This document shows positions 1 to 12,196 of a stretch of DNA of 64,000 nt, piece after piece. A program made the translations under genes and the position numbers. The notes below the pieces were generated by a model. It was not told the DNA's origin and searched no databases. It saw nothing but the letters and a program-made list of their open reading frames with translations. Source of the DNA: Rosellinia necatrix (lineage: Eukaryota; Ascomycota; Sordariomycetes; Xylariales; Xylariaceae); contig JAGYVD010000005.1 in assembly GCA_021209875.1 (NCBI GenBank), forward strand, positions 4,589,251-4,653,250, in the 5' to 3' direction. Each line of letters begins with the position of its first letter. Within the stretch, counting starts at the first letter, position 1.

Positions 1-734
1 GGTAACGTGGCGAAAAACGGCTAAGATTCGAGAGGCTGGGTGATCATCCCTGTTGCCCATGCCGTCACATAAGACGCAAGGTGCTTGGTCGTAGCACGGA
101 CGTGACGGTTATGAACTGAATAGGTGACAAAGTAGTAGGTTCATGAGAAGTTGCTTTGATGACCACTTTTATGTTAAGGATCAGATAATGAAGAGGCGGT
201 GACAGGAGAGCCTCTTCCACCTTGATTCAATACTACTACCATCCAACGAACAAACGATGGGTGATGATTGGTTGCCTGTATGGCTGCACATATGTAATTA
301 GGGGCCAATAGGACGCGTATAAAAATGAATTTGTCCCAACAGGGTAATATCACCCGAGTACATAGTAGAACAATGCGTCGAAGGTAATGCAAAGACATCT
401 ACCCCGATTTCCCGGCAATATAGATCTTTATCTGCGAGGGTCGGGCCAGGTCGGATTTGGGCGCCTCCTGCGGTGTCACGGTTGCATGAGGGGGGGGGGG
501 AGGGTAGTATATGAGATGTACACTATTTCCCCTCGGCCGTGGCTGGGCGCTTGTCGCAAACAAGACGCAGGAAGGACAGGGGTAGAAGACATCTTGGCTC
601 TAGATAGTACATGTGTATGTACATATTTACTTACCGGTTACGATACCATATCTGGAGATCAGCATATGCGTTCACACAAGGATCTGATCGTGGCGTTCCG
701 ACGACCAGAGCTCGTCATGGTCTGGTCGCGAGAG

Positions 735-792
735 GGGGGGGGGACGAAGAGGAGAAGGAGGAGGAGGAGGAGGAGGGGGAGAGGAGGAACAG
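735..792. repeat. GGA-rich purine microsatellite
   Basis: This is a run of G followed by GGA/AGG triplets on the + strand. It lies in non-coding sequence. Frames through it encode only Arg/Glu/Gly or Leu/Pro runs. Confidence 0.8.
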
Positions 793-1365
793 GAAAAGGG
801 CAATGAACATGCCACGAGGCTAAAAGTCGGTCAGTAACATGCAGGTAACGATGAATGGACGGACGACGAGAATTGCCATCCAATCAAGGGCAACGAGGTG
901 CCGGGAATCTGTGTACAAGTAGGGACGATGGCGGACAACGGCTCTCCCAGGCTGTGTATCTGCCTCGGGAGCCATGATCCTGTCAGTAGGGGAGCCCTCC
1001 AATGCTATGGTCGTAGCAGCGGGCTGTTTCGAGATGTCTTCTCCCCCCTAGTTGCCGACGTGGTGCGTTGGCGTTGGCATCTTGGGGGCAGGGGTTCGCA
1101 TGCAAGCTGTACACTAAACATATCTGGATCCCTGCATACAAGTGGCATGAAGACCCCCATTCGTCGCCACCGAAGTTCGTTTGCTTTGCAGGCCCCCGCG
1201 ATACTCCGCAAATAAACATTTTCTTCCCGCCCCTCCTGCGTCTTTTTTTTTTTTTTTCCCTCTCACTCACACATACTCTCTCTCTGTCTTACAGCACCAT
1301 CAGTTCGAGCGTTGTGCATGCCGAACAACGGATCGCTGTTTGTGAGTCTGCGAGCCTACGAGTTA

Positions 1366-1393
1366 GCGAGAGAGAGATAGAGATAGAGATATG

Positions 1394-1424
<31 letters not shown>

Positions 1425-1486
1425 GGATGGAGAGAAGTAGAGGGAGAGAAGAAGAGGGAGGGAGAGAAGGAGAGGGAGAGAGGGAT
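1366..1486. repeat. GA-rich microsatellite
   Basis: About 120 bases of almost pure purine made of GA, GAGAGG and GATA units, with a clean (GA)n core near 1394-1419. No gene is supported here. Confidence 0.85.
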
Positions 1487-1865
1487 CGTGGTCAGTACTC
1501 GTTATGTAGTGTATATATAAATGTTCGACCTGCGACGTAGTGTACGGTATTGTCGTGTGTTGCGATCATGGATCAAGGCTAACACACGTCCCATTGCCGT
1601 ACACTAGGTGCATCCTTACGTGTGGAATAGGAAAGGGAACCAGATTACCTTCCGGGATAACCCATGCTCGTTGCAGTTTGTATTGCCGTTCCCAGACGAG
1701 AGCTTGTCCCCATAGGCGAGGGTTACCTTGTCCGTCTAATCGGCAACCAAGTTTTACCTGAGTCATTGGATGCCGCATCCTTGTCCGGGCGCGCCTACCC
1801 GGGAGAAGGCACAGTCAAGTCAAGGTTGTCTTCGCACAGGAAATCAATCCCTTTCACGTGCGCGG

Positions 1866-1935
1866 ATGGGATGGGATGAAATGGGATAGGCTGGGATAAG
1901 CTGGGATAGGCTGGGATAGGATGGGATAGGATGAG
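1866..1935. repeat. 10-bp tandem repeat, unit CTGGGATAGG
   Basis: About seven tandem decamers of the CTGGGATAGG/ATGGGATAGG type, with one or two substitutions per unit. They are preceded by shorter GGGAT units. Non-coding. Confidence 0.85.
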
Positions 1936-1987
1936 CCTGGGTAAATTAGGTTGGCCTCAAGGGAAAGGAAAGGAAAGGACGCGCCGA

Positions 1988-2063
1988 ATGTATGTATGTA
2001 CGTGTATGTACGTGTATGTATGTGTATGTACGTGTATGTACGTATGTGTACGTGTGTGTACAC
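1988..2063. repeat. (GTATGTAC)n microsatellite
   Basis: Alternating TATG/TACG tetramers on the + strand, a self-complementary purine-pyrimidine alternation that can form cruciform or Z-like structures. Non-coding. Confidence 0.85.
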
Positions 2064-2440
2064 TATCTGAAGGAACTGAATTACCTTGTGTGCCCTTGGA
2101 GGTTTGCCGTCGGCCGCATGCTGCTTGCCGCTGCCGGGCTGGTGCACATGACGACGGCAATGCAGCCCGATCGGTCCACAGCAGTGTTGGACTCAACATG
2201 CGAGTAATACAAAGGCCGTAACTACAGGGTCCGTTCCTGTTCCGCCCGTTCGACCAGTGGTGTATACAAGCCTTCTCCTCCCCTGACCATATCCTGTATC
2301 CTGTATCCTGGGGCCGTGTTGACTCGGCGAGGGTGCCGCCCGCCTGTGCACGCCACTTGCCTCTCGGTAGCCTGAAACCGGTCATGCGAGCCGCTACCGA
2401 GACGGCGAATGGGTGACAGGAGCCTGGGCTTTGGGCTCTG

Positions 2441-2584
2441 ATATGTATATATATGTATGTATGTATGTATATATCTATATCTATACATATAGTTATACAT
2501 ACATATATACATACATCATATATATATACATACATATATATATACATACATATATATATACATACATATATATATATATATATT
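2441..2584. repeat. TA/TATG/ATAC microsatellite
   Basis: About 140 bases of TATG, TATA and ATAC units, ending in (TA)n. The repeat is open in several frames on both strands, which gives Tyr/Ile-rich nonsense reading frames and not a gene. Confidence 0.85.
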
Positions 2585-5500
2585 ACTTACGCACTGGGGC
2601 AGGCTGTGGGATGTACACCCATATCGGAGACGCGACCTAGCCCCCAGCCGCCACTCCCTTACATACAATCTTCACATCCAACCCCCATACGACCTTGCTA
2701 CGCTGCGTCGGAAGGGTGGGATGGTATGTATGGTACTTCGATGGCATTCAACAAAGATGACGCGCTCGGGTGGTGATATAAATTCGGAAGTTTCTGTCGC
2801 GGATCCTACCCAACCAAGCGGATACTGAGTACTGAGGTAGGCAAGTGTACGTAGTAGGTGGTGTAGGCAGGCAGGCAGGCTAGGTGCTGACTGACCCTAT
2901 GGTGTTATACTCGGGGTAATAATAATTGATGACGGAGATGTGACAGGGCTTCCACTATCCGAACAACCACCCTTGCTCCCCTATCCCCCCCGTCGGCGCT
3001 CCCTAGTACTTAATAGTCTTTCATTCCGCAGTTTGCGGTGCTGCATGTGCGCATGGCCTTGTCGCGGTCAGATTCCATCCACGACGACGACGGCGAAGTT
3101 GGCGATGTGGCCAAGGTCGACCTTAACGCTCCCCGGGGAAGGATAGAGAGAGATGGGGGCCATATTAAACATCTTTAAATTGTCTGGGGGAAAGAGATCT
3201 AATTCGATTTGATCACCTGCTAGTGTACTGTAGATCGGAGCGGTGGTGTATTAGAATTGGGGTAAAGGCTCAGATACATACATACCTAACCTACTGGATA
3301 TATATACCGTAGAGGCTGGGGACCAGGTAGTGTCGTGTAAAACATGTGATATTGATTGATTGATTGACTTGTAGCGCATCTATTGCCCACACGATACCAG
3401 GTGTGCCGGTAGTTGGGCATCGAGAGAAGTTTCTTGGCCATGTACGTCAGCAGGCGGTATAACAAACGCCGTGTCATGTATTTGCCATACGAACGCCTAT
3501 AGGACAAGGCACGATGTTTGACGGAATACAAGCAAATTGGGTAACTACGCATTTATTTATTTATTTGAGTGTGCCGTAATACACGTCGTATGCTATACTA
3601 CACCGGCTTTCTTCTTTGTCTTGTGTCCCTACGGGACTTCCTTGCGTATCTCTCCTGGCGTTTTCTTTTTCACTCTGGTTTTTTTTTTTCTCCTCATATA
3701 AATAGATAGCTAGATAGATAGAAAGATATACACTATATAGGGTACTTACAGGATAACTCAGGATAGTCCGTGGCTGACGTGCAAGCGGGGACCAGCGACA
3801 GGGGTAGTTGGAGACATGTCCCTAGCAAACAGGGGCCAGCCGCTGACCCCTGTTCGATGCCAACCTCCCTCTGTCGGCCAACCAGGTACCCATGGCCTTG
3901 ATGCTTGTTGCGTGCATGAGCTGGTGCAGTGCCTAGTACCTCTGAGGTATAGAAGTTGGTATACCTAGGTCCACTTAGGTAGTGTAGGTATCCAACCTTC
4001 CCGTGTCTTACACACCTCCTACACTACATACCATTGCCATGCTATGCCTACCTACCATTTTATTGTTGTAGTGTCCGACAAACTCGGCTCAACACACTCG
4101 CCGCTTTTCCTCAGCCTCGGTTCATATGGTCAGGTGACTACGATTCACATTTGTGCATACCTGGGTACATGTAGCTTATGCAGAGTAAACTGGCGGCTGT
4201 ACTACTAGACTGGAAGTAGTAAGGCTCTCACTCTTGATCTTACTAAGAGACACACGTGTCGTGGTTTTCTGACTGCAGTTATCAGCCCGGCTTAGGATAT
4301 AATCATTATTCACCATACCACTATCCAAGTATATGATTCGTCAACGCAACACCTCTTACACCTCTTACATCTCTTACGCTTAAAATGCTCACTATGGCCC
4401 GATATCGCTTCTATGAAGTCACCTTCCCCGTAAATGACCCAGGGGGTTATATTTCCCAAGATTAAACTGAACTAGCATACACATATAACTAGTCTAACCT
4501 ACATTCCGCCTATGATAACCAGTACTCCATCTAGCCATCATGGACCCTTGGATAGGCGGCGGTCGTCTCTCTACTAAGTGTGAGGAGTCTTGATCCTAAT
4601 GAATTAACTCAACGGTTGGCAAACCCCTCCAATCTTCGGCCGAACTTCTGCTGGCATTATTACCGGGCCAATGATTACCGTTTTTTTTTTTTTTCAGTTG
4701 AGATGATTTGGCAAGGGCCGTAAACTTCCATGTATCACATACAAGCTCAATTACTTGCCTAGCGTACTTTATTGCCAATGAAGTTTCCTACGGCGAAGGA
4801 AGAGCTTCTTGCCGGTTTGGTATTTTAATACATTATTTGCCTCTATCTCTCTCCCTAAGCAATTTCTTAGAGCATACACTGCTAGGCAGTGCAGTCGCCT
4901 CCCATAGGGCGAGGTATATTCTTGTCACTAAGGAATTAAGATCGAATGACTATGGCTTACAACAAAGCCTAACATGCTGCAGTAGAACCTCGAGTGAGTC
5001 ATAGTATAGAGGTAACTAAATTCCCTAGACAGGCTAAGATAAGGCAGCGCAATGCGAAGTGGCTTGATAATATTATTGATCATTACTAGTGGTATAAATG
5101 CCCTATATGTGTGTGTGCTGTCAGATCCAGGGCCCGGACTGTCGTGAGCAAATGAACCACCGATTTCTGCCTAGGCATATCAAAAATATCCGCACAAGGG
5201 ATAGTGATGGCAGTATTTAAAAGATAACTTCGCGAGGGTTTTCGCAAAAGCCTTATTGGCGTTATTAATATAAGATTGTTAGAGTGAAGCTGTTCACTGA
5301 CACGAGATATGAGAGAAGAGGAAATAAAACCCGGATATATATATATATATATGTAACTAGTTATATTTAGACGTATAAAATACGTATAGACAAACTTGAC
5401 CTAATAGCTGCCACGTTTTTAACTTTAGTTAAATAAATAATCGATGCTATTTACCAAAGAATCGGTATCAGATAGGGATAGTATTGTTGCAGCCAATGTT

Positions 5501-6950
5501 GGGTGGAATCCCAGTGTCCAGGGTCTAGTCCCGTGTAATGCAGGCGAAAGCGCTTTAGCGCGCCACGATTAGGTAAAATGGTGCACACCAAGAATTAAAC
5601 TCAAAGGAGGCCACAGGAAGGTACAGGAAGCCACAGGAGCCAGAAGCACCGAGTACCTCCTTCATCTATCAACCATGGCTGTTCGGAAGGCGCGCGCTTG
5701 CGGGTCCTGCTCGCCGCCTTTTGCAATTGTCTATTTCTCTCCTTTCCCTGCTGTTTCATATTTTCTCCCTTTCTTCTCAAGGCCCCGTCACAATCCTTCT
5801 ACCCATGCTCCTTATTGCAGCGCACCTACGACAGCGGCGCTGGTGGCAGCATCAGCATCATGATGTTATCTGTATTTCTCGGGAGGTTATGCAGCTCTGT
5901 TTGTTTCAGCTTGTGCAAAGCGGGTCTGCTCTCAGGCTAAAGGCGGCATGGCCCAGGTAACAACCCCGATTGTGCGTGATTCAGTCTGCCGACGAAAACC
6001 TATTTATGAGGCAGGCAGGTACGTACATCTACATCGGTCCATACATCCATGCCCTAATACGGGTACCTAGTGTCAAGCGCAGGAAGCCCGTCGAGCTCTT
6101 AACCGTGTCCGGATTAGCGTTATGCTTTCCTTGGCAAAGAAAAAAAGGACAGGGACATGGGGCCAACATGGGTAACAGGGAACTGCAGGAAGGAAGCTGT
6201 GAAACCTCTGCGTGCTGCGATAGTGTACTTGCAAGTGGGTGTACGGTAGAAGTGGTGTACCCGCTGCTGGTCAGCGTACCTACATAGGTAGGTAGTTAGT
6301 ACAGTAGAGACCGCACGCGGTTGCTTCCTGCCGCCGACGACGTGGGTAATGTACCTGCCTGCCCACGAAGCTATATACAAACAAGGTACACAAAGGTTGG
6401 GGTAGGTATGATGCTTGCTGCTGCTGCAGCCGCCGCGACCGTAGCACACCTCCGAGCAGAACCCGAGCTTCTGACCCGAGAAGATAAAATTCATGCAGCA
6501 GCAACTCATCATAGGTTCGTCCATCCCTACCTTGGTACGCACTAATGTAAGCTACACCACGCTAACCAAGGTACCACATTGTACATCCGCACACCCCCCC
6601 GACTGATAAACTTGACATCTCTACCCATCCTACCCATCCTACTACCCAATATTCCACTTTTGCAAATCCAGTGTCCACTCTCGCCCCCAGCTCACGCTGG
6701 TCTCTTACCGTCTCGTCTTGACCCTCGACTCTCGACTCTCGATAACCTGACACTTAACATTTGACATCTGACACCGACCACGCAAACCTAAACTGAGCCT
6801 CTGTTTCGGGCCTGTTGTGTGTTTGTTCGCGCTGCATCTCCCGACGGAGCTCGGCCGATGTAGCTAGCCGCCTTCGCCGCCGCCGTCGCCTTGTTTGATA
6901 TGCTTCTGTGGGCGTGTTGAAACCAGATTTGTGTCCGCTCGAGAGCACAA

Positions 6951-6996
6951 CCTCCAGCCTCCAGCCTCCAGCTTCCAGCCTCCAGCTTCCATCCAG
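6951..6996. repeat. CCTCCAG / CTTCCAG heptamer repeat
   Basis: Six or so tandem heptamers (CCTCCAG alternating with CTTCCAG) in the pyrimidine-rich region about 420 bases upstream of the RXT3 start codon. The repeat probably lies in the promoter or 5' leader. Confidence 0.75.
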
Positions 6997-7409
6997 ACAG
7001 CCCGGCGACCGTTACGACCGCCGAAGATAGCCTTGAGCGAGCGCATACCAACCCGGGCGCGAACCGAAACCCACATCTTTGCATCCGCGAGCCTTCATTC
7101 ACTGCCGCCGTCCCTGCGCCGACGCACCCTCGATACCCCTTCGGCATCTCCTCGACACGCGATGCTGCTCCCTGCGCATGGGCAATAACGATATCTCCTA
7201 CGTCTTGTCTTCCTCTTTGGCTTCATCTGGCACCCGCGCATTTCGATAACGGTCTTGGCCCGAAATCACGTCTTCTTGAGTTGTATCTGTCTTTGTTGGC
7301 CCTGCGAGCGACGGAGTGTGTGGCGGAGTTGTGTTCATCTGTTGTTCTGTCTGTTCTGTTGTTCTATTGTACCGCGTGACAGAGACGCGGCGTCCTGACG
7401 ACGTACGCC

Positions 7410-8684
7410 ATGGAGCCGAGAATGCCACCGCAGATACCCTTTGCTCGTAACAGTGCGGCGTCGCCGTCCTTCGCACGCTCGCCCTTTGCCCCGGCTCCCA
7501 CCTCCTCGGCGCCGACGACTGCTGTTCCGACATCATCCTACTCTCGGCCTGCTCCCACAACCACGAGCCCTGCCCCTACGTACCCCGAACACCACCAACG
7601 ACGGCCTTCGGACGCGAATCCCTTCTATGCCTCGCATCCTCAGTCGAGACCACCTCCTCCGTATACCGCCGAGCCGACCTCTCATCCCGCCCAGGGCCAC
7701 GTGCGCCACCACAGCTCGTCATCCGCCAGTCATCGTGCCATGCGACCACCCTCGCCGCATCAGCAGCAACCTCCTCCGCCGCACCAGATGGGGCCATATG
7801 GTGGCCCGCCTGCTCCCCGCCCTCCCCCCGTGAATCTCGGCCTTCCTGGCCCTTTTCCTTCGGGACGTGAATTGCCTGCGCTCAACTCCATCGGGAGACC
7901 TGCGAACACCGGTGGGAGTATGTCTATCTCTTCTATGCTCGGCGGTCCTCCACCCGCGCCTCGCGAGCCTACGCCCGGACATGCACCACCTTACCCACCT
8001 CCCGCTACGACTTCTGCCGTCTCGGGTTCTGTGTACGCAAGTTCTGTTCACGCGTCGCCACGGATGCAGAATACTGCAGAATACGGTTCGTTCCATCAAC
8101 GTCGGCCACAAACACCCGAGCCGGGACGACCACCGTTTGATGGGCATAATCCCAGAGGTAGTGCGGCCGGTTCCCCTGCCCGGGGCATTTATGGCACTCC
8201 CGAATTGTCTAGGTATAGCACGCCTCAGGCTTATCAGCAGAGACCCCCGCCCCTGTCATCAGCTGATGACAACAGGAGGGAACCTGCGGCTCGTGTAGGC
8301 ACTGCCAGTGTACCTCCCCGGCCCAGTAGTCAGCCTCGTTCGTACCATGGCATGGCTCCTAGATCCGCAGATATGGGACGCGGCCCACCACCCCCGCACG
8401 GTGAGCCTGTGTATCCGCCACGCGAGGAAGGGCGTCCGGCCGTTAGCGACTATAACCCCGAGCGAGGGCCGCCTCGCCCGATGCCCTATGAAGACCAGCA
8501 TCGTCTGGCGGCTGAGCGAGAGCGAGAGCGAGATTATAGGGAGCGCATGAATAGAGAAGTCGAATTCAGGGAGCGACGAGAACGCTTACATTTTGAGGAG
8601 CAAAGGCCGCCGTTCATGTTGGAGAGGGAGCGCATGGAACGGGATCGCGAGAGAGAAAGGGAAAGGGAAAGGGAAAGGAAAGAA

Positions 8685-8720
<36 letters not shown>

Positions 8721-11119
8721 GGAGAGGGAGAGAGAAAGAGAGAGAGAGCGCGAGATAGAGCTACAGCGAGTACAACGGGAACGGACGACATCGGATCCAA
8801 CACGTCCGCCTGGGCAGCATCCCGAGGAGCATAGGCCCCAACCCACATCACGGCAACCTCTACCACATTACGGCCGGCCTGATCCTCGCGAGCCGCATGC
8901 CTGGCAGCAACGGCCTGGGTACGAACAGCCTCAAAGAGAAGCATATGGTCAACCATATGCAGGACACCGTCCAGGCGAATTCCCAGCGACGACTGGACCT
9001 CCGTATGGCAGCCATCCTGCTTATGCTCACCAGCCACCGCCGGAACGTTTCCCACCCACTAGCCAACCACCACCACTCCATCATGGTCCCCCTGCAGGCC
9101 AGTCTGGCCCACCGCAGGGTCACCCATTTGAGTCTCCAGACAGACATCGATTTGCGCCGTTGCACGCGCAGCACGCGCAGCACCCACAACCACATAGTGG
9201 ACCGCCTGGGGTCCGACCCGGTGACGAGGGCCCCCCTCCTCCGTCGGTTGCGTACGGTGGCGGGCCAGGCACTACCCCCTTTGACGCCGGGCGAGGCCGA
9301 CCTATTGACGATACCCCCTCTCATGCGGGACCACAGAGAGGTCTTTTAGGGGTGCAGGAAATCAATCGCAAAGGACGGGTATCGCCATTGCCACAAGCGG
9401 TTCAGGGGGCGCAACCGAACCCGATGTCGCAAGGACCAGCGGGTGAACCTGGCATCAAGAGCGAATTTGGCCGTATGTTTTCAGGTATTGGAAGTGGCGT
9501 ACGCGGTATTAGTGGCTCTAGCCCAGGGCCGTCCGGCGCTCAAATACCATTTTCAAATCCCAATATTCGGCGCGATGATGTTGAGCCCCCCAATCTAGAG
9601 ACAACAGGTGAAGCCCCCGCAAAACAGCGAAGGAAACGCGGGAAACCCAAAGACGAAGACGGGAAAGGCGCCGATGATGACAGCAACGGCCGGGCGACCC
9701 CTGTGGGTAGGACCAAACGCGCCAAAACACATGCCCACCATCATCACCACCAGTATGTCTGACCATTCATTCCACTATTCAAGATATGCCCCAATTTACT
9801 AATCCAGTGGCTGTTAGTCACCACCACCACCATCACCACGTGCCTGAGAGGGCCTCCCCACCGCCCCAGGCTATTGGCGGCTCGCTCAAGGGGTTAAAGT
9901 CGGCGACCCCCATACCATCACCTACGGGCAGAGATTACGCTTTCACGCACCATCATCATCAGCCCCCCCAGATCGACCCCCAACTCTTCCGCCAAAGCGG
10001 CCCCCCCCGGTCCTACCATAATCCCGAAACCGAAACAAATAGTTTCGTCGCAGGCGGTCCTCGACAGTGTTGCCGACCGCCCCCGCAACCATCTTGGTGA
10101 TGTTGTATATAGTGCTATTTTGAAACCCGCCAAGCTGGAATCCTCGCACAACAAGTTTGGCTACACGACTACACCCCGACCGTTACCCATGGACATGATC
10201 AAAGATAACGAGAATTCATCCCTGACTGTGAAGATACCACGCGTTCATCTGACGCCGTCAGCCCCGAGAAGAGATTACCGCTCGTCGGGCTGTGTGGGGT
10301 ACAGATGTTTACACGGATGACTCGGACGTTGTGGCCGCATGTATCCACGCTGGTTGGATCCGAGGGGAATGGGCGAACGACGTAGATGTTGATTTGCTTG
10401 AACTTCAGAAAACGGCGTCCAAGTCCAAGCAACGTATCCTACCAGCCGAGCAACATCTGGAAGTATTAAATTCGGTTCCGGCATCGGGTCCGATCCATGT
10501 ACCGGTGGATCGTGACTTACACGTAACGCTGCTCGTTCTCCCACCACTCGAGAAATACGCTAGCTCTACGCGGTATGGCATACAAAGCCGTGAATTTGGC
10601 GGGACCTATAACGGTCGAAAATCGACACACGACGGCCTGAGCTTTATGATCCTAAGCGTGCGTTGGGTAGACGGCGCCGCGCCGCAAAGCCGGCTGCGTG
10701 GAAAGGCACGGAGGGAACGAATTCGGAAAGCTATGAGTGAAGTAAACCGTAGTCAGGTCGTGGACATGGGGGAGGAGGTACCCGGTAGAGCGACGACGGC
10801 TAGGGATCAGGATGATGTGACCAAAGGCGGACAGCCAAGGCGCCGCAACGGAGAGGGTAATAAGGAAAACCGTCCCATACCGGATGTGTCTGTCCCCACC
10901 CCCGCGACTGAGCCACTGCCGGCGGATGCTAAGACTCTCGACGGCGCTAATGAAGATGCCGGGGAGAAACGCGGGCAGGGCGACGGTGGTGCGCGGAAGG
11001 AGGATGAGCAGCCCACCGAAGACTCGGGTGAAAAAAACGACGACGAGCAGAGGATAGGACCCGGCCGCCCGGCTAATACAAATACGTTGGGGGGGGGGGG
11101 GGGGAGGATTGCCCTATAA
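7410..11119 (+). CDS. RXT3: RXT3-type subunit of the Rpd3L histone deacetylase complex, reading frame broken by three +1 shifts
   Basis: Rxt3 proteins are subunits of the nuclear Rpd3L/Sin3 histone deacetylase co-repressor. The start at 7410 has a good context (GCCATGG). The first part is a long Pro/Ser/His-rich disordered region, then an Arg/Glu-rich stretch (8500-8765). The conserved C-terminal Rxt3 domain is read from about 10060 to 10700 (VYTDDSDVVAACIHAGW at 10307, DLHVTLLVLPPLEKY at 10511, and a KARRERIRKAM helix). One intron fits well: 9753-9817, GTATGT donor, CTAAT branch, TTAG acceptor. The frame shifts by +1 three times: inside the GA microsatellite (about 8650-8760), near the C7 run at 9963-9969, and at CCCC 10262-10265, where dropping one C restores a family-like reading. 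Each segment stays protein-like, so consensus errors are likelier than decay. The C-terminus crosses a 16-G run (11089-11104), so the stop at 11119 is uncertain. The gene is convergent with SDHAF4. Confidence 0.88.
8640..8757. repeat. GA microsatellite inside the RXT3 coding region
   Basis: GAGA/GGGAAA purine tract encoding alternating Arg and Glu. The protein-like reading moves from one frame to the next across this tract, so its true length needs checking. It is the most likely site of the first apparent frameshift in RXT3. Confidence 0.85.
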
Positions 11120-11722
11120 GAGGAAGGAAGCCGAGGGCAGTTGTTTGTTGCTGCTGTACAGCACCATGTAACGATTAAGGCTGCTCTGGTTCGGATAGAC
11201 AAAGGCGGCTAGCACCGAGGCTGGGTTTCGCCCGCCCTCCATTTACACACTTTAAAGGTAGTCTTTCCCACTTGAACAGCATAGGGTAGGAATACTATCT
11301 ATATGATGCCTATATTTCCGTGATTTCGATCCCCTCATTACTACCTTGCAGTATGACAAGCCTGGGTAGAGTTGACTGGGCTAGGGCTGTTGATTCCTCT
11401 GATATAGAGCTTTTGCACAGATCGTACCACATGAGTTCATGCAACAAGAATTCATGCGACAGGAACAAACACTACCAGTGCTCCATATCGAAGCAAGATA
11501 CAGTGTGGATACTACCTATCTACCCTCACACTAAGCCTCCACGTCCCCCTCGCTCTGAAGCCGGCCTCGACTCTAATTACTGTCGAGAGGGACTGAGAGA
11601 GTTTGCCGTGATGCTATTTGTCCATCTGTCTTTAATTTTCATTTTTTCCTCTGTCTCTCTCTCTCTCTCTCTATTTTTATCTTTATTTTTATTTATTTAT
11701 CTTCGGTCCCTGACACGGAGGG
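11120..11722. other. Intergenic region between convergent genes
   Basis: This is the 3' flank shared by RXT3 (+) and SDHAF4 (-). It contains a (TC)n and T-rich tract at 11655-11700. I see no gene. Confidence 0.6.
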
Positions 11723-11949
11723 CTAAAAGTCCGTCACGCGGCCGTTGTAGCTGTAATCACCGGCGGCGCCCCAGCGCAGGGGCTCGTTCTTGGGCCCGCC
11801 GACCTCGCCGGTGCGCGGGTTCACGTCGCCCTCGAACTCGGGCGGGGCGCCCTTCCGGAGAGGCAACGGCGGCGGCGCGGCGGCGGCGTTGTCGGTGCCT
11901 ATCGCCTCGGCCGCGGCTGTAGCGGATAGGGTGATCTGTTGTGTTGTCT

Positions 11950-11980
<31 letters not shown>

Positions 11981-12196
11981 TGTTGCGGTCTGGGAGGTGA
12001 AATCGGGCGAGGAGGTCGCGTTGAACCCTTCTTGCGTGTTGGCTGTGCGCTGCAGGCGCTCGAACTCGGCCTGCTCTGAGGGCGGGAGGCGCGGGGGCGC
12101 GGGCCCGGTTCGGAAGCTCGAGGCGCGTCTCGTGATGGTTGCGGAATGTGTGGGAGTGCGGGTTAGCCGTGCGAGGCGTGTTAGGTAGGTGGCCAT
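11723..12196 (-). CDS. sdhaf4: Succinate dehydrogenase assembly factor 4 (SDHAF4/Sdh8 family), mitochondrial
   Basis: Single-exon protein of 157 residues. SDHAF4/Sdh8 acts in the mitochondrial matrix, binding flavinylated Sdh1 and protecting it before it joins Sdh2. The family signature is the C-terminal block at residues 117-157: PEFEGDVNPRTGEVGGPK, then EPLRWG, and the terminal YNGRVTDF. The N-terminus (MATYLTRLARLTRTPTHS) is basic and free of acidic residues, as expected for a mitochondrial presequence. The linker holds 11 consecutive threonines (residues 72-82), encoded by an ACG triplet repeat (plus-strand CGT units at about 11950-11980). It is longer than the usual family member because of this low-complexity linker. 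It is divergent from tryptophan synthase, with 1.2 kb between the two start codons. Confidence 0.92.

Larger units (their letters stand above)
1..7409. other. Gene-poor segment, no supported gene
   Basis: I find no open reading frame here with recognisable domains, plausible splice structure or consistent coding character. Short frames exist, but they run through microsatellites or overlap on both strands. The stretch contains several simple repeats (listed separately), poly-T tracts near 1243-1258, 3680-3690 and 4681-4694, and many short TAGGTA/TACCTA motifs. The last 600 bases or so, up to 7409, are pyrimidine-rich and are probably the promoter and leader of the RXT3 gene that follows. Confidence 0.6.

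Noticed and set aside
5675..5960. Overlapping short frames after ATG 5675 with hydrophobic stretches
   Set aside because: Three frames are open at once, none has a recognisable domain, and there is no supported splice structure. It could be a gene relic but cannot be shown.
7441..9766. Many long frames antisense to or out of frame with RXT3
   Set aside because: These are shadows caused by GC-rich, proline-rich coding sequence. The Rxt3 domain and the start context fix the true strand.
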